NCBI GenBank assembly: GCA_946480825.1
Contig: CAMLLG010000005.1
Location: 1 to 64,000 of the forward strand
Source of the DNA: an uncultured Lysobacteraceae bacterium
Lineage (GTDB): Bacteria > Pseudomonadota > Gammaproteobacteria > Xanthomonadales > Xanthomonadaceae
Length of the DNA: 64,000 nt
Direction of reading: 5' to 3'
Shown here: piece after piece, positions 47,159 through 56,096 of the stretch
How the letters are laid out: the number at the start of each line of letters is the position of its first letter
Numbering within the stretch: position 1 is the stretch's first letter
Translations under genes and position numbers: made by a program
The notes under the pieces: model-generated
What the model saw: only the letters and a program-made list of their open reading frames with translations
Told to the model about the DNA's origin: nothing
Database searches by the model: none

Positions 47159-47587
47159 TCAGTCCTCGCTCTGGATGAACTGCAGCAGGCGGGCCGCGCA
47201 TGCGTCCGGCCGGGACAGGTCGCGCAACATCCGCAGCGCTTCGCGTTCGCTTTCGACGCCGCCCAGCGCGGAACGACCGGCGATCTCCGGCGCCTCGGCA
47301 TAGCCCATGCTCCATTGCGGCAGCAACCGCTCGCGGCTGGGGCCTTCGTGTTCGATCGTCACGTCGCGATGGCGGGCGTCGGACGCGATCCGTCGGAACA
47401 GGGCCTGGACGAGATCGCGCTCGCCCTCCAGCAGTTGCATGAAGCGTCCGTGACGATGCAGGAGCAGCCCGGTCACGGCATGTTCGCGGTTGTAGGCGCG
47501 CGCATCGAACAGCAGCTTCACCATGTCGGCGTGGTCCATCTCGTAGGCCTGTCGGCTGCGATACAGCAATTGCCAGACTGCGGCCAT
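47159..47587 (-). CDS. BLUF-domain blue-light sensor protein
   Basis: A 142-residue protein made of one BLUF domain and a short C-terminal helix region. The flavin-binding and signalling residues of the family are all at the expected spacing: Tyr9 (LLYRS), Asn33 (AYNREHAVTG), Gln51 (FMQLLEG), and Trp92 and Met94 (QWSMGY), corresponding to Tyr21, Asn45, Gln63, Trp104 and Met106 of AppA. So the photocycle is probably intact. GGAGGAGGGG lies just before the ATG at 47587. No output domain is attached. It is embedded between ybeD and lipB, which are normally adjacent. Confidence 0.92.
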   Translation of the reverse strand: MAAVWQLLYRSRQAYEMDHADMVKLLFDARAYNREHAVTGLLLHRHGRFMQLLEGERDLVQALFRRIASDARHRDVTIEHEGPSRERLLPQWSMGYAEAPEIAGRSALGGVESEREALRMLRDLSRPDACAARLLQFIQSED

Positions 47588-47633
47588 GCGCCCCTCCTCC
47601 GTCGGTGGCGTCCGCTTGCGCCCGTTGCCGGGC

Positions 47634-47924
47634 TCACAGCGTCCACTTGATCTGCGGTTCGGCGCGCAGCGCGGCATGGGCGGCCTCGTAGCGGCCGCGA
47701 TCCTCGGCGTGGAAGCTCAGACGGATCGACACGAATTTCCCGCCCGAGGAATTGCGCGCGGCCACGGTTTCGCGCAGCACCACGATGCCGATGGCTTCGA
47801 GCACGTCCGGAATGCGTTCCTCCAGACCGGCACCGGCCGGACCCATGGCGGTGATCTCGAAGATCCCCGGGAACTGGAAGCCATGATCGGGATTGTCGCT
47901 CGCGATGTCGGAAGTCATGTTCAT
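47634..47924 (-). CDS. ybeD: DUF493 (YbeD) family protein
   Basis: A 96-residue ACT-like fold protein. HGFQFPGIFEITAMGPAG and the C-terminal KFVSIRLSFHAEDRGRYEAAHAAL are DUF493 hallmarks. It is usually found immediately before lipB; the association with lipoate metabolism is genomic and its biochemical role is unknown. ATG at 47918 is an alternative start. It heads a four-gene series with the BLUF, lipB and lipA genes. Confidence 0.9.
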   Translation of the reverse strand: MNMTSDIASDNPDHGFQFPGIFEITAMGPAGAGLEERIPDVLEAIGIVVLRETVAARNSSGGKFVSIRLSFHAEDRGRYEAAHAALRAEPQIKWTL

Positions 47925-48120
47925 GGCGCGAATTATGGACCCGGGGGACGGTCAACCCAAGGGTCGGGCATGCGGGCAATCAAGAACGTCTCCGGAAGCG
48001 GACTGCGGCCAACGAAGTGCGAAATCCACCGCGAGCGAGCATGCATGGCCGGGAACGCGGCGATCCGCCGTCTCCTGTGGTGCAGCGGCACGATGCCGCA
48101 CCCAACTGGAGCCACTCATC

Positions 48121-48384
48121 ATGTTCGTACGGATACCTTCGTCCACGCCGCTTCTCGCAATGTTGCTCGGGGCCGCCATCACCGCGCTCGTACTGGGCAT
48201 GCAGCCGAGGCCGGAGCCGCCGACGATGGCCCAGGCCGGCCCGGATGCGACGCCCGCGTCCAGCGATCACCACGCGACCACGACCGCATCGACAACGATC
48301 CACGGCAGCGAATCCCGGCAGGACAACGCCGGCCGGACCGAAACGCCGGCCCGGATCGACACCAGCGTCGCTGCGCTGCGATAA
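48121..48384 (+). CDS. small single-helix protein of unknown function
   Basis: An 87-residue ORF with one N-terminal hydrophobic segment (TPLLAMLLGAAITALVLGM), then a low-complexity polar region rich in Thr/Ala/His/Asp. GGAG lies 9 bases before the ATG, which supports translation. No family recognised. It is probably membrane-anchored or secreted. It lies alone between ybeD (divergent) and a lipoprotein gene (convergent). Confidence 0.5.
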   Translation: MFVRIPSSTPLLAMLLGAAITALVLGMQPRPEPPTMAQAGPDATPASSDHHATTTASTTIHGSESRQDNAGRTETPARIDTSVAALR

Positions 48385-48425
48385 CGTTCGTTCGCAGTCG
48401 AGCCGCCGAATTCGCCCGGAGCCGA

Positions 48426-49166
48426 TCACCAGCCCGGCATCTGGCTCCGATCCAGTCCGCCGACCTCGAACACCGCCTTGCGCTTGCCCAGGCCCTTCAC
48501 CGGAAATTCGATCTCCAGGGTCTTCGCGGTCGTCGCCAACGTCCACAGCGCGCGTTCGTCCTCGATGAACATCGCGATGGCCTCGTCGGTATCCGGACGC
48601 GAACCGGGCAGCGATTTCGCGGGGCGGTCGTCGGGCTTCACCGGCACCCGGCAACCGCGGTAGCAATCGAAGTCGCCGCGCTGCAGCACGAGATACGTGC
48701 TGCGTCCCCAGGACGGATGGTCGCGGAAAATCAACCGCACCTGCGTGGGACCGGAGCCGTCCACGTCGACATCGTCCTTCGCGTAGATCGCGGTCGAACG
48801 CTGCAGGCCGCCGGTCACGTTCTGGGTGCCGTAGCTCCACAGCGCGGCGAGACGCTTGGTCTCGCGTTCGGCCTCGGACTTGGCCTTGACCTCGTCGAGC
48901 TGCGCGGCCACCCGCTTCGCCGCGGCGCTGTCGGGGAAATCCATCATCAGCACGTCGGCCTGCGCCTTGGCCAGCGCCCAGTTCTGTTTGCCGACCGCAT
49001 CGTCGAACGCGGCGGCGCCCTTCTGCGCTTCGGCCTCGCGCGCCGCGGCCTGCGCGGCGGCGGCGGCCTTCACCGCCTCGGGATCTTCGCCGCAGCCGGC
49101 GAGCAGCGCGACGCAGAGCGCGAGGGACGATATCCGGGCGACGAGGGGGCGATGCGGGGTGTTCAT
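48426..49166 (-). CDS. lipoprotein of unknown function
   Basis: A 246-residue protein with a lipoprotein signal (lipobox LLAGC), an Ala/Glu-rich helical region (about residues 27-110, likely coiled coil), and a C-terminal beta-rich domain (VRLIFRDHPSWGRSTYLVLQRGDFDCYRG... FEVGGLD). The latter resembles uncharacterised xanthomonad lipoproteins. It follows the alpha/beta hydrolase gene by 32 bp, same strand, so may be co-transcribed with it and the M1 peptidase gene. Confidence 0.78.
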   Translation of the reverse strand: MNTPHRPLVARISSLALCVALLAGCGEDPEAVKAAAAAQAAAREAEAQKGAAAFDDAVGKQNWALAKAQADVLMMDFPDSAAAKRVAAQLDEVKAKSEAERETKRLAALWSYGTQNVTGGLQRSTAIYAKDDVDVDGSGPTQVRLIFRDHPSWGRSTYLVLQRGDFDCYRGCRVPVKPDDRPAKSLPGSRPDTDEAIAMFIEDERALWTLATTAKTLEIEFPVKGLGKRKAVFEVGGLDRSQMPGW

Positions 49167-49198
49167 GCGGTCTCCTCCAATGGTTTCGAACGTCGGAC

Positions 49199-50218
49199 TC
49201 AGGGCATGCCCGTCGGCGGTCCGGCCGGTGCGCCGCGCTCGATCAGCATCGCGACCGCTTCGGCGGTTTCGCCCGGCCGCTCCATCAGCGACATGTGGCC
49301 GCAGCCTTCGAGCATCACCTGGCTGGCGTGCGGGATGCGCGCGGCGTACAAGGCCATCGCGCTGGGGTCGATGACCCTGTCCTCGCGGCACCACAGCAGC
49401 AGCGCCGGCTGTTCGATCTTCGCGGCTTCCTGTCCGGGCAGGAAACGCTCGTCGCCGCGGCCGATCCGGTCCAGCACGCGCTGCTCGAACGCGGCGTCGC
49501 GCCTGCGCTGGGCGATATAGATGCGGTCGGCCGGCCACGGGATGGGAGGCATCGCCGCGCGGTCGTGGAACACGGTCTCCATGTAACGCTTCAGCGACGC
49601 TTCGTCGCTGACCGCGAACGGATTCCTGCCCGCCTCCACGTCGGCGCCGAAACGGTTGTCCTCGAAACGCACGCCGGCAGCGTCGAGCAGGCCGACGCGC
49701 GCGACGCGATCCGGGTGGCGGGCCGCGGTCAACGCGGCGATGCCGCCGCCCATCGAATGCCCGAGCAGCACCACCGGCGCACCGTTCGAGACTTCGCGCT
49801 CGCCGAGGAAGGCGGCGACCCGCGCGCTCTGGGCGACGAATCCGTAGTCGGCGCCGGGCTTGCGCTCGCTCTGGCCCCAGCCGGGCAGGTCGGGAATCAC
49901 GATGCGATAGCGACCCTTCAGCGCGCGCGCGAGCCGGTACCAGTTCTCCTTGGTGCCGGTGTAACCATGCAGCATGACGATGGTGGGCGCGTCGGGCGTA
50001 TCGGCGCCGATTTCGACCCAGGTCCACGCATGATCGTCGACCATGGTCCGATGCGACGTCGCGCCCAGCCGCATGCGCTGCTTGGCGAACTCGGCGCGGA
50101 TCACCAGCCCGGGATCGCGCCACAGCGCGACCGCCATCGCGACGAGGATCGCGCCGGCGACGAGGTTCGCGATCAGCGCCTTGCGCGGCGACACGCCTTT
50201 CAGCGACACGCCCTTCAT
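49199..50218 (-). CDS. membrane-anchored alpha/beta hydrolase
   Basis: A 339-residue protein with one N-terminal membrane helix (about 14-33) and an alpha/beta-hydrolase domain. The oxyanion-hole region is MLHGYTGTKENW, the nucleophile Ser lies in LGHSMGGG, the acid probably in CREDRVIDP, and the His in GCGHMSLMERP. Members include lipases, esterases and C-C bond hydrolases; substrate unknown. The gene starts 12 bp after the M1 aminopeptidase gene and precedes the lipoprotein gene. Confidence 0.88.
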   Translation of the reverse strand: MKGVSLKGVSPRKALIANLVAGAILVAMAVALWRDPGLVIRAEFAKQRMRLGATSHRTMVDDHAWTWVEIGADTPDAPTIVMLHGYTGTKENWYRLARALKGRYRIVIPDLPGWGQSERKPGADYGFVAQSARVAAFLGEREVSNGAPVVLLGHSMGGGIAALTAARHPDRVARVGLLDAAGVRFEDNRFGADVEAGRNPFAVSDEASLKRYMETVFHDRAAMPPIPWPADRIYIAQRRRDAAFEQRVLDRIGRGDERFLPGQEAAKIEQPALLLWCREDRVIDPSAMALYAARIPHASQVMLEGCGHMSLMERPGETAEAVAMLIERGAPAGPPTGMP

Positions 50219-50230
50219 CGCGTCAGCGGA

Positions 50231-52210
50231 TCACTTCGCCGGCGCGGCAGGCGCTTCGGGCGCCTGCGGCGGCGTCGGCGCGGCGGGTGCGGACGGCGCC
50301 GGTTTCGCTTCGTCGATCGCCTTCTGCACCGAGCCGGTGGTGATCGGGTGATAGCCCGGCTTCGCCTCGGCGAAGACCTGCTTCGCCAGCGCGAGACCAG
50401 CCTCGGTCTGCACCAGCGCGTTGTAGGTCGGCATGATCAGCTTGCGACGGCCGATGCGCTTGAGGAAGGCGGCGATGGCGTCGTTGGCCTGGGTGTAGCC
50501 GTTGCGCACCGCCAGCGGGTACCAGCGCTGCGCGATCTCGCCGTTCATGGTGCCGGTGAAGGCGTAGGCGGCGTCGAGCTGCGCGATCTGCGCGGCGGTG
50601 AGGGTCTGCGGCAGGCTCTCGATGAAATGCACCCATTCCTGCGTGGTCCACGCCTTGGTGATCGCCTCCGGCGGCAACTGGCCGGTGCCCAGCCACGCGA
50701 GGCGCGCGGAATCGACCACGCCGAAACGGCGGGCCTGGGTCTGCGGCGCGGTCGGCGGGATGCCCGGCTCGTACAACCATGCGTCGAATTCGGCCTGCGA
50801 GACGATGTTCGGATACTTCGTCAGCAGGTGCTCCTGCGCGTACTTCGCGAACTGCGCGCTGTTGATGCTCTGGAACGCGAAGTGATCGAAATAGCCCTTC
50901 AGGAACGGGTCGAACTTGTCGCGGCCGTAGCGCTCTTCGAGGAACTGCAGGAACCACGCGCCCTTGGTGTAGACGGTGGCGCTGCTGCTCTCGTCCGGGT
51001 CCTTCAGCACGCCGGGCTTGGTCGCCAGCGCCTGCAGCCTGGGATCGATCTCGGCGAATTCCTTCTTCAGCTCGTTGCGCTCGATCACGTTCTCCATGTC
51101 GGCCTGTTCTTCGCCGTACAGCACTTCGACGATGCGGTTCTCGACGTAGCTGGTGAAGCCTTCGTTGAGCCACGCATCCCTGGCGCTGGAGAAGGTGACG
51201 AGGTTGCCCGACCAACTGTGCGCCAGCTCGTGCGCGATCAGGGCCACCAGCGTCTTGTCGCCGACGATCACCGTCGGGGTGAGGAAGGTCAGGCGCGGGT
51301 TCTCCATGCCGCCGTAGGGGAACGACGGCGGCAGCACCAGCATGTCGTAGCGATCCCAGCGGTACGGTCCGTACAGCGTCTCGGCCGTGGCGATCATCTT
51401 TTCGGTGTCCTCGAACTCGGCCACGGCCTTGTCCGACATCGCCGGCTCGGACCACACGCCGCTGCGGTCGGAGATCCGCTTGAACACCAGATCGCCGGCG
51501 GCGATCGCCATCAGATACGACGGGATCTTCTGCGGCATCTTGAAGGTGTAGTCGCCATCGCGAACGGCACTGGGGTCGTTGTCGGCGCTCATCAGCACCA
51601 TCACGTCCGGGCGCGAAGTGACGCGCGCGCTGTAGGTATAGCGCACGCTCGGCGTGTCCTGCAGCGGCACCCAGGAGCGGGCGTGGATCTGCTGCGACTG
51701 GCTGAACATGAAGGGCAGTTGCTTGCCCTCGGTCATCGACGGTTCCAGCCACTGCAGGCCGGAAGCGTTCGGCGAGGTCGTGTAGGTCACCCGGACTTCC
51801 GGATTGCGTTGCGGCGTTTCGATGGTGAGCTTGCTGCCGAGCACCGGATCGGCGGCGGCCAGCGCGAACTTCAGCGGCGACCAGGCGCCCTTGGCGTCGG
51901 TACCCTCGACCGCGGCGATGGTCAGGTCGCGGCTGTCCAGCACCAGCGCGGTGGCGGCGGCGTCCTTCCAGTCGAGCTGGTAGGTGGCGGTGCCGGACAG
52001 GGTCTTCGTATCGAAGTCGACCTTCAGATCGAGGGTCAGGTCCTTGATCGCGACCTTCGCCGGTTCGGCGTAGGAATGCTCGTCGATGGTCGCGGCGCTC
52101 GCGGCCGCTTTCGGCTTGGCCGCCGGCGTCACCGGCGTGGCGGTGTCTGAATTGCAGGCGGTCATCATCAGGGTGGCAATCAGGGGCAGGGCCAGAATCG
52201 AAGCGCGCAT
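50231..52210 (-). CDS. M1-family aminopeptidase lipoprotein
   Basis: A 659-residue zinc metallopeptidase with a lipobox (MMTAC, Cys19). The exopeptidase motif GGMEN is at 300-304 and the zinc site HELAH at 327-331 with Glu350 in NEGFTSY. The C-terminal leukotriene-A4-hydrolase-type helical domain follows, then a Pro/Ala tail. Cleaves N-terminal residues from peptides, likely in the periplasm or at the outer membrane. The start at 52210 was chosen from the lipoprotein signal; the frame extends upstream without family features. Confidence 0.93.
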   Translation of the reverse strand: MRASILALPLIATLMMTACNSDTATPVTPAAKPKAAASAATIDEHSYAEPAKVAIKDLTLDLKVDFDTKTLSGTATYQLDWKDAAATALVLDSRDLTIAAVEGTDAKGAWSPLKFALAAADPVLGSKLTIETPQRNPEVRVTYTTSPNASGLQWLEPSMTEGKQLPFMFSQSQQIHARSWVPLQDTPSVRYTYSARVTSRPDVMVLMSADNDPSAVRDGDYTFKMPQKIPSYLMAIAAGDLVFKRISDRSGVWSEPAMSDKAVAEFEDTEKMIATAETLYGPYRWDRYDMLVLPPSFPYGGMENPRLTFLTPTVIVGDKTLVALIAHELAHSWSGNLVTFSSARDAWLNEGFTSYVENRIVEVLYGEEQADMENVIERNELKKEFAEIDPRLQALATKPGVLKDPDESSSATVYTKGAWFLQFLEERYGRDKFDPFLKGYFDHFAFQSINSAQFAKYAQEHLLTKYPNIVSQAEFDAWLYEPGIPPTAPQTQARRFGVVDSARLAWLGTGQLPPEAITKAWTTQEWVHFIESLPQTLTAAQIAQLDAAYAFTGTMNGEIAQRWYPLAVRNGYTQANDAIAAFLKRIGRRKLIMPTYNALVQTEAGLALAKQVFAEAKPGYHPITTGSVQKAIDEAKPAPSAPAAPTPPQAPEAPAAPAK

Positions 52211-52464
52211 GGTGGACACGGTCGGACAGGGGAGGCCGCCAGTGTACCCGCCCCGCCGGGACCGCAGACGGCCCCGGAACCGCCGACGCCGGGACGACGG
52301 GCACGGACGGCTGGCCGCGGCCGGCGGCGCGATCCGTTCTATCGACTTGCCGGACGCCCGGGGCGAAAATGCCCGCGACCGTTCCGGCGGCCGTTGCGAT
52401 CGCACGGCCGCACCCGTTGCATTCGATCCGACTCATTCCATTCACTCGGGGCATCCAGACCACC

Positions 52465-53430
52465 ATGATCCAATCCGCGCGCGCATCCCTTGTCCTCAAG
52501 GCCAGCCTCCTGACCCTCGCCCTCGCCGCCGTCGTGGCGCCGGCCAGCGCCCAGCGCCAGAGCGCGCAGGACCAGCGCAAACAGCAGATGGCCGAGATCC
52601 CGACCTGCGCCAAACCGCTCGGCACGCTGTCGGTGCTGGAGCCGGAAGACGGCACCGACTGGTGGACCGGCCAGCAGTTGCCGGCGCCGTCGAAGCTGAT
52701 CAAGGTCTTCGTCAGCAAGTCGCGCTGCTTCACCCTGGTCGACCGTGGCGCCGGCCTCCAGGCCGCCCAGCAGGAGCGCGCGCTCGGCGCCAGCGGCGAG
52801 CTGCGCGGCCGCTCCAACGTCGGCAAGGGCCAGATGAAGGCCGCCGATTACGTGATGGTCCCGGACCTGATCTCGGCCAACCGCAACGCCGGCGGCAACG
52901 CCATCGGCGGCCTGATCGGCGGTCTGGTCGGCGGCCGCGCCGGCGCCGCCATCGGCGGCCTCGATTTCAAGCGCAAGACCGCCGACGTGGTCCTGACCAT
53001 CACCGACGTGCGCTCCACCGAACAGGTGGCGATGGCCGAAGGCAGCGCCAAGAAGACCGACATCGGCTGGGGCGCGGGCGGCGGCCTGTTCGGCTACAGC
53101 GGCTTCGGCGCCGGCGGCGCCAGCGGCTACGCCAACACCGAGATCGGCCAGGTCATCACCCTCGCCTACCTGCAGGCCTACACCGACCTCGTCGGCCAGC
53201 TCGGCGGGCTGTCGGGCAACGCCTCGGCGTCGAACGCGCAGCAGGCGGTCACCGTGACCAAGCCGGCGCGCCTGTTCACCACGGCCAAGGGCACCAAGGT
53301 CGTGCGTTCGCTGGACCCGGGGATGATGCTGTACCCCACCGGCAACAAGGAAGGCATGATGTGGGAAGTCGAGGACGAACTCGGCAACAAGGGCTGGATC
53401 TCGTCGACCCTGATCGAACTGTCGCGCTGA
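52465..53430 (+). CDS. CsgG/HfaB-like secreted protein
   Basis: A 321-residue protein with a signal peptide ending in APASA. The middle (IKVFVSKSRCFTLVDRGAGLQAAQQERAL...GQMKAADYVMVPDLI...VVLTITDVRSTEQVAMAEG, in pieces) resembles CsgG-type outer-membrane pore proteins, with a Gly-rich segment (GGNAIGGLIGGLVGGRAG). The C-terminal 60 residues resemble a small SH3-like domain. No lipobox Cys, so it differs from true CsgG. A role in envelope assembly is inferred. Divergent from the M1 peptidase gene; a clear terminator follows. Confidence 0.75.
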   Translation: MIQSARASLVLKASLLTLALAAVVAPASAQRQSAQDQRKQQMAEIPTCAKPLGTLSVLEPEDGTDWWTGQQLPAPSKLIKVFVSKSRCFTLVDRGAGLQAAQQERALGASGELRGRSNVGKGQMKAADYVMVPDLISANRNAGGNAIGGLIGGLVGGRAGAAIGGLDFKRKTADVVLTITDVRSTEQVAMAEGSAKKTDIGWGAGGGLFGYSGFGAGGASGYANTEIGQVITLAYLQAYTDLVGQLGGLSGNASASNAQQAVTVTKPARLFTTAKGTKVVRSLDPGMMLYPTGNKEGMMWEVEDELGNKGWISSTLIELSR

Positions 53431-53452
53431 TCGGCCTTACGGCATCGCAGAC

Positions 53453-53480
53453 GAAAAAGGGCGCTTCGGCGCCCTTTTTC
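53453..53480. terminator. bidirectional intrinsic terminator
   Basis: GAAAAAGGGCGC-TTCG-GCGCCCTTTTTC: a 12-bp perfect stem with a UUCG tetraloop and T-tracts on both strands, between the convergent CsgG-like (ends 53430) and coaBC (ends 53521) genes. Confidence 0.93.
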
Positions 53481-53520
53481 ATGCGGCATGTCGAACATCC
53501 GCTTTGGTCCGGCGACGCCT

Positions 53521-54723
53521 TCAGAGCCGCGCGCGGATCAGATCCAGCAGCGCGTCCGCCAGCGCGGTCTTCGCCGCCGGGCCCAGCGCATGCACGGTCT
53601 CCGCGTCGATCACGGTCAGCGCGTTGTCGTCGCTTTCGAAGCCGCAGCCGGCACGGCCGACCTGGTTGGCCGCGATCATGTCGAGTTTCTTGCGCTGCAG
53701 TTTGTCGCGCGCGTAGCGCTCGACGTCGTTGGTTTCCGCGGCGAAGCCCACCACCACCCGCGGCCGCTGCGCATGCGCGGCCACCTCGGCCAGCACGTCG
53801 GGCGTGCGGATCAGTTCGACGGTCAGGGTCTCGCCGCCGCCCTCGCGGGTTTTCTTGATCTTTTCGGCCGACACCGTGCGCGGGGTGTAGTCGGCCACCG
53901 CGGCCGCACCGATGTAGATGTCGGCCGGCAGCGCGCCCAGTACGGCGTCGCGCATCTGCGCGGCCGAGCGCACATCGATCCGCTGCACGCCGGCGGGCGT
54001 GGCCAGATGCACCGGGCCGGCGACCATCACCACCTCGGCACCGCGGCGCGCCGCGGCGGCGGCGATGGCGAACCCCATCTTGCCGCTGCTGCGATTGCCG
54101 ATGAACCGCACAGGATCGAGGTCTTCGAAGGTCGGCCCGGCGCTGATCAGCAGGCGACGCCCGGCGAGATCGTCGGTCGCGGCGAACGCGGCATCGAGTT
54201 CGGCGACGATGTCCGGCGGTTCGCGCAGCCGGCCCGGGCCGAATTCGCCGCAGGCCTGGGCGCCGTCGTCGGGACCGATCACCTGCACCCCGCGGCCGCG
54301 CAGCGTGGCCACATTGGTCCGGGTGGCCGGATGCAGCCACATGCGGTTGTTCATCGCAGGCACCACCGCGATCGGTGCGGTGGTGGCGAGGCACAGCGTG
54401 CTGACCAGATCGTCGGCCAGGCCCTGCGCCAGCTTGGCGAGGATGTCGGCGGTGGCCGGGGCCACGACCACGCGATCGGCCCAGCGCGCCAGTTCGATAT
54501 GCCCCATCGCCGCTTCGGCCGCCTCGTCCCAAAGCGTGCCGCGGACCGGCACGCCGGACACCGCCTGCAGGCTGGCCGCGCCGATGAAGCGCTGGGCGTT
54601 GGCGGTCATCGCCACCTGGACCTCGGCCCCGGCCTCGCGCAGGCGGCGGACCAGTTCGACCGCCTTGTAGGCGGCGATCCCCCCGCACACGCAGAGCAGG
54701 ATGCGTCGACCGGTGAGCGCCAT
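53521..54723 (-). CDS. coaBC: bifunctional phosphopantothenoylcysteine decarboxylase/synthetase
   Basis: A 400-residue enzyme of CoA biosynthesis. The N-terminal CoaC half is an FMN-dependent decarboxylase ([25 protein letters not shown], and the catalytic Cys in [12 protein letters not shown]). The C-terminal CoaB half is the CTP-dependent synthetase ([25 protein letters not shown], in pieces, [12 protein letters not shown]). Divergent from radC across 119 bp, as is common in gammaproteobacteria. Confidence 0.97.
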   Translation of the reverse strand: MALTGRRILLCVCGGIAAYKAVELVRRLREAGAEVQVAMTANAQRFIGAASLQAVSGVPVRGTLWDEAAEAAMGHIELARWADRVVVAPATADILAKLAQGLADDLVSTLCLATTAPIAVVPAMNNRMWLHPATRTNVATLRGRGVQVIGPDDGAQACGEFGPGRLREPPDIVAELDAAFAATDDLAGRRLLISAGPTFEDLDPVRFIGNRSSGKMGFAIAAAAARRGAEVVMVAGPVHLATPAGVQRIDVRSAAQMRDAVLGALPADIYIGAAAVADYTPRTVSAEKIKKTREGGGETLTVELIRTPDVLAEVAAHAQRPRVVVGFAAETNDVERYARDKLQRKKLDMIAANQVGRAGCGFESDDNALTVIDAETVHALGPAAKTALADALLDLIRARL

Positions 54724-54842
54724 CGCGGGGTTTTCCTACGTTCGAACGAGGCCACAGCTTACCCGATGCCGCGGCCGCACCCGACGGCCCGGCCGCGAGC
54801 GCAGGGCGATGCTGTCGTCCACGCCCACATTCTCTTGCCGAC

Positions 54843-55517
54843 ATGCAGATCCGCGACTGGCCCGACGACGAACGTCCCCGCGAAAAACTCCTCCAGCGCG
54901 GCCCCGGCGTGCTGTCCGACGCCGAACTGCTGGCGATCTTCCTGTCCTCCGGCATGCAGGGTTCGGATGCGGTGACGAGCGCGCGCCGCCTGCTCAGCGT
55001 TCACGGCCCGCTGCGCAGCCTGCTGGAGCGAACGCCCAAAGAGCTGCTGAAACTCCCGGGCATCGGCCCCGCACGGGCCTGCGCCCTGTTGGCGGCTCTC
55101 GAACTGGGCAACCGCCATCTCGCCGCCGCGCTGGAACGCGGCGATGCCCTCACCGACCCGCAGGCCGCCGGCCGCTATTTCGCCCAGCGCCTGCGCGGAC
55201 TGCCGCACGAAGTCTTCGCCGCGCTGTTTCTGGACACCCGCCACCGCGCCATCGCCTTCGAGGAACTGTTCCGCGGCACCGTCGACGGCGCCGAGGTGCA
55301 TCCCCGCGAAGTCGTACGTCGCGCCCTGGCCCACAACGCCGCCGCGCTGATCGTCGGCCACAACCACCCGAGCGGCAACGGCGAACCCAGCGCCGCGGAT
55401 CGCGCCATCACCCTCCGCCTGAAACAGGCCCTCGCCCTGGTCGAAATCCGCCTGCTCGACCACTTCGTCGTCGGCGACGGCGCCCCGGTGTCGCTGGCAG
55501 CGCGGGGGTGGGTGTGA
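54843..55517 (+). CDS. radC: RadC family JAB-domain protein
   Basis: A 224-residue protein. The N-terminal half contains a helix-hairpin-helix ([16 protein letters not shown]), and the C-terminal half a JAB/MPN domain with the metal motif [16 protein letters not shown] (HxH...S...D). Historically linked to DNA repair, but its function remains unsettled. The downstream gap contains a repeat half-site and then the GIY-YIG element. Confidence 0.95.
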   Translation: MQIRDWPDDERPREKLLQRGPGVLSDAELLAIFLSSGMQGSDAVTSARRLLSVHGPLRSLLERTPKELLKLPGIGPARACALLAALELGNRHLAAALERGDALTDPQAAGRYFAQRLRGLPHEVFAALFLDTRHRAIAFEELFRGTVDGAEVHPREVVRRALAHNAAALIVGHNHPSGNGEPSAADRAITLRLKQALALVEIRLLDHFVVGDGAPVSLAARGWV

Positions 55518-55548
55518 GGCGCAACCCTTGTCGCGCATTCATTTCCCT

Positions 55549-55582
55549 GTCATCCCGAACCCGGCGAAGCCGTGTGAGGGAG
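55549..55582. repeat. diverged half-copy of the GTCATCCCGA repeat
   Basis: TGTCATCCCGAAC followed by CGGCGAAGCCG and TGAGGGAGG has the outer end and the GAGGGA inner part of the 28-bp arms at 55605 and 30566, in the same orientation as the left arm, 22 bp before it. It has no inverted partner nearby. Confidence 0.6.
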
Positions 55583-55604
55583 GTGGGCCTGAGGCCCATT
55601 GCTC

Positions 55605-56004
55605 TGTCATCCCGAGCGTAGCGAGGGACCTGTTTTTTCATTCGAATCAAAGCGATGGCTGACGAAAACACCTATTGCGTCTACATTCTCTCCAGTCGCT
55701 CGCGTGCGATCTACGTCGGCGTCACCAGTGACCTGATGGGGCGGCTTGCGTGTCATCGCACGGGTGCGATTCCCGGACACGCCAGCCGCTATAAGATCAC
55801 TCGCCTCGTTTATTTCGAATCGACGGCGGACGTCCATGTCGCCATCGCCCGTGAAAAGCAGCTGAAAGGGTGGCGACGGAACAAGAAGGTACGCTTGATC
55901 GAGACCATGAATCCGACCTGGGAAGATCTGGCGGCAGCATGGTTCGCTGGCCCGATACCAATCGATAAATGCCAAGCAGGTCCCTCGCTGCGCTCGGGAT
56001 GACA
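55605..56004. mobile_element. 400-bp inverted-repeat element carrying a GIY-YIG nuclease ORF
   Basis: The left arm 55605-55632 and right arm 55977-56004 are 28-bp inverted repeats with 27 matches. They enclose the GIY-YIG ORF at 55655-56002, whose last nine codons and stop lie inside the right arm. The same arms form the ORF-less 83-bp element at 30566-30648. The structure suggests a mobile unit whose own nuclease acts on the arms, with the short copy as its non-autonomous form. Mobility is inferred, not shown. It is inserted between radC and argS, 44 bp before the predicted argS -10 box. Confidence 0.6.
55655..56002 (+). CDS. GIY-YIG nuclease family protein
   Basis: A 115-residue single-domain protein of the UPF0213/YhbQ-like GIY-YIG group. 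The two motif strands are YCVYILSS and AIYVGVTSD, followed by catalytic Arg in GRLACHR and the Glu in [14 protein letters not shown]. The C-terminus (AGPSLRSG) is encoded by the right inverted repeat, so protein and repeat evolve together. These nucleases cut DNA at one strand per domain. No partner protein is encoded in the element. The start ([11 protein letters not shown]) lacks a strong ribosome site. Confidence 0.88.
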   Translation: MADENTYCVYILSSRSRAIYVGVTSDLMGRLACHRTGAIPGHASRYKITRLVYFESTADVHVAIAREKQLKGWRRNKKVRLIETMNPTWEDLAAAWFAGPIPIDKCQAGPSLRSG

Positions 56005-56047
56005 GCAACAATCTCTCCGCACCGACGGCATCCGCTGCGCCCTCGGC

Positions 56048-56053
56048 TACAAT
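56048..56053 (+). promoter_or_regulatory. argS: probable -10 element of argS
   Basis: GGCTACAAT (TACAAT at 56048-56053) has the form of many xanthomonad -10 boxes. It overlaps the ATG at 56052, so that ATG is unlikely to be translated; initiation near 56060 would give a leader of about 37 nt to the GTG at 56097. No good -35 box is seen. Confidence 0.55.
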
Positions 56054-56096
56054 GCCCCACCCTCGAAACACCGCCGATTTCAGGCGCAAATCCTCC

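Noticed and set aside
49295..52150. Plus-strand ORF of 951 codons, the longest in the window.
   Set aside because: Antisense to the hydrolase and M1 peptidase genes, whose motifs are unmistakable; no domain is visible in it.
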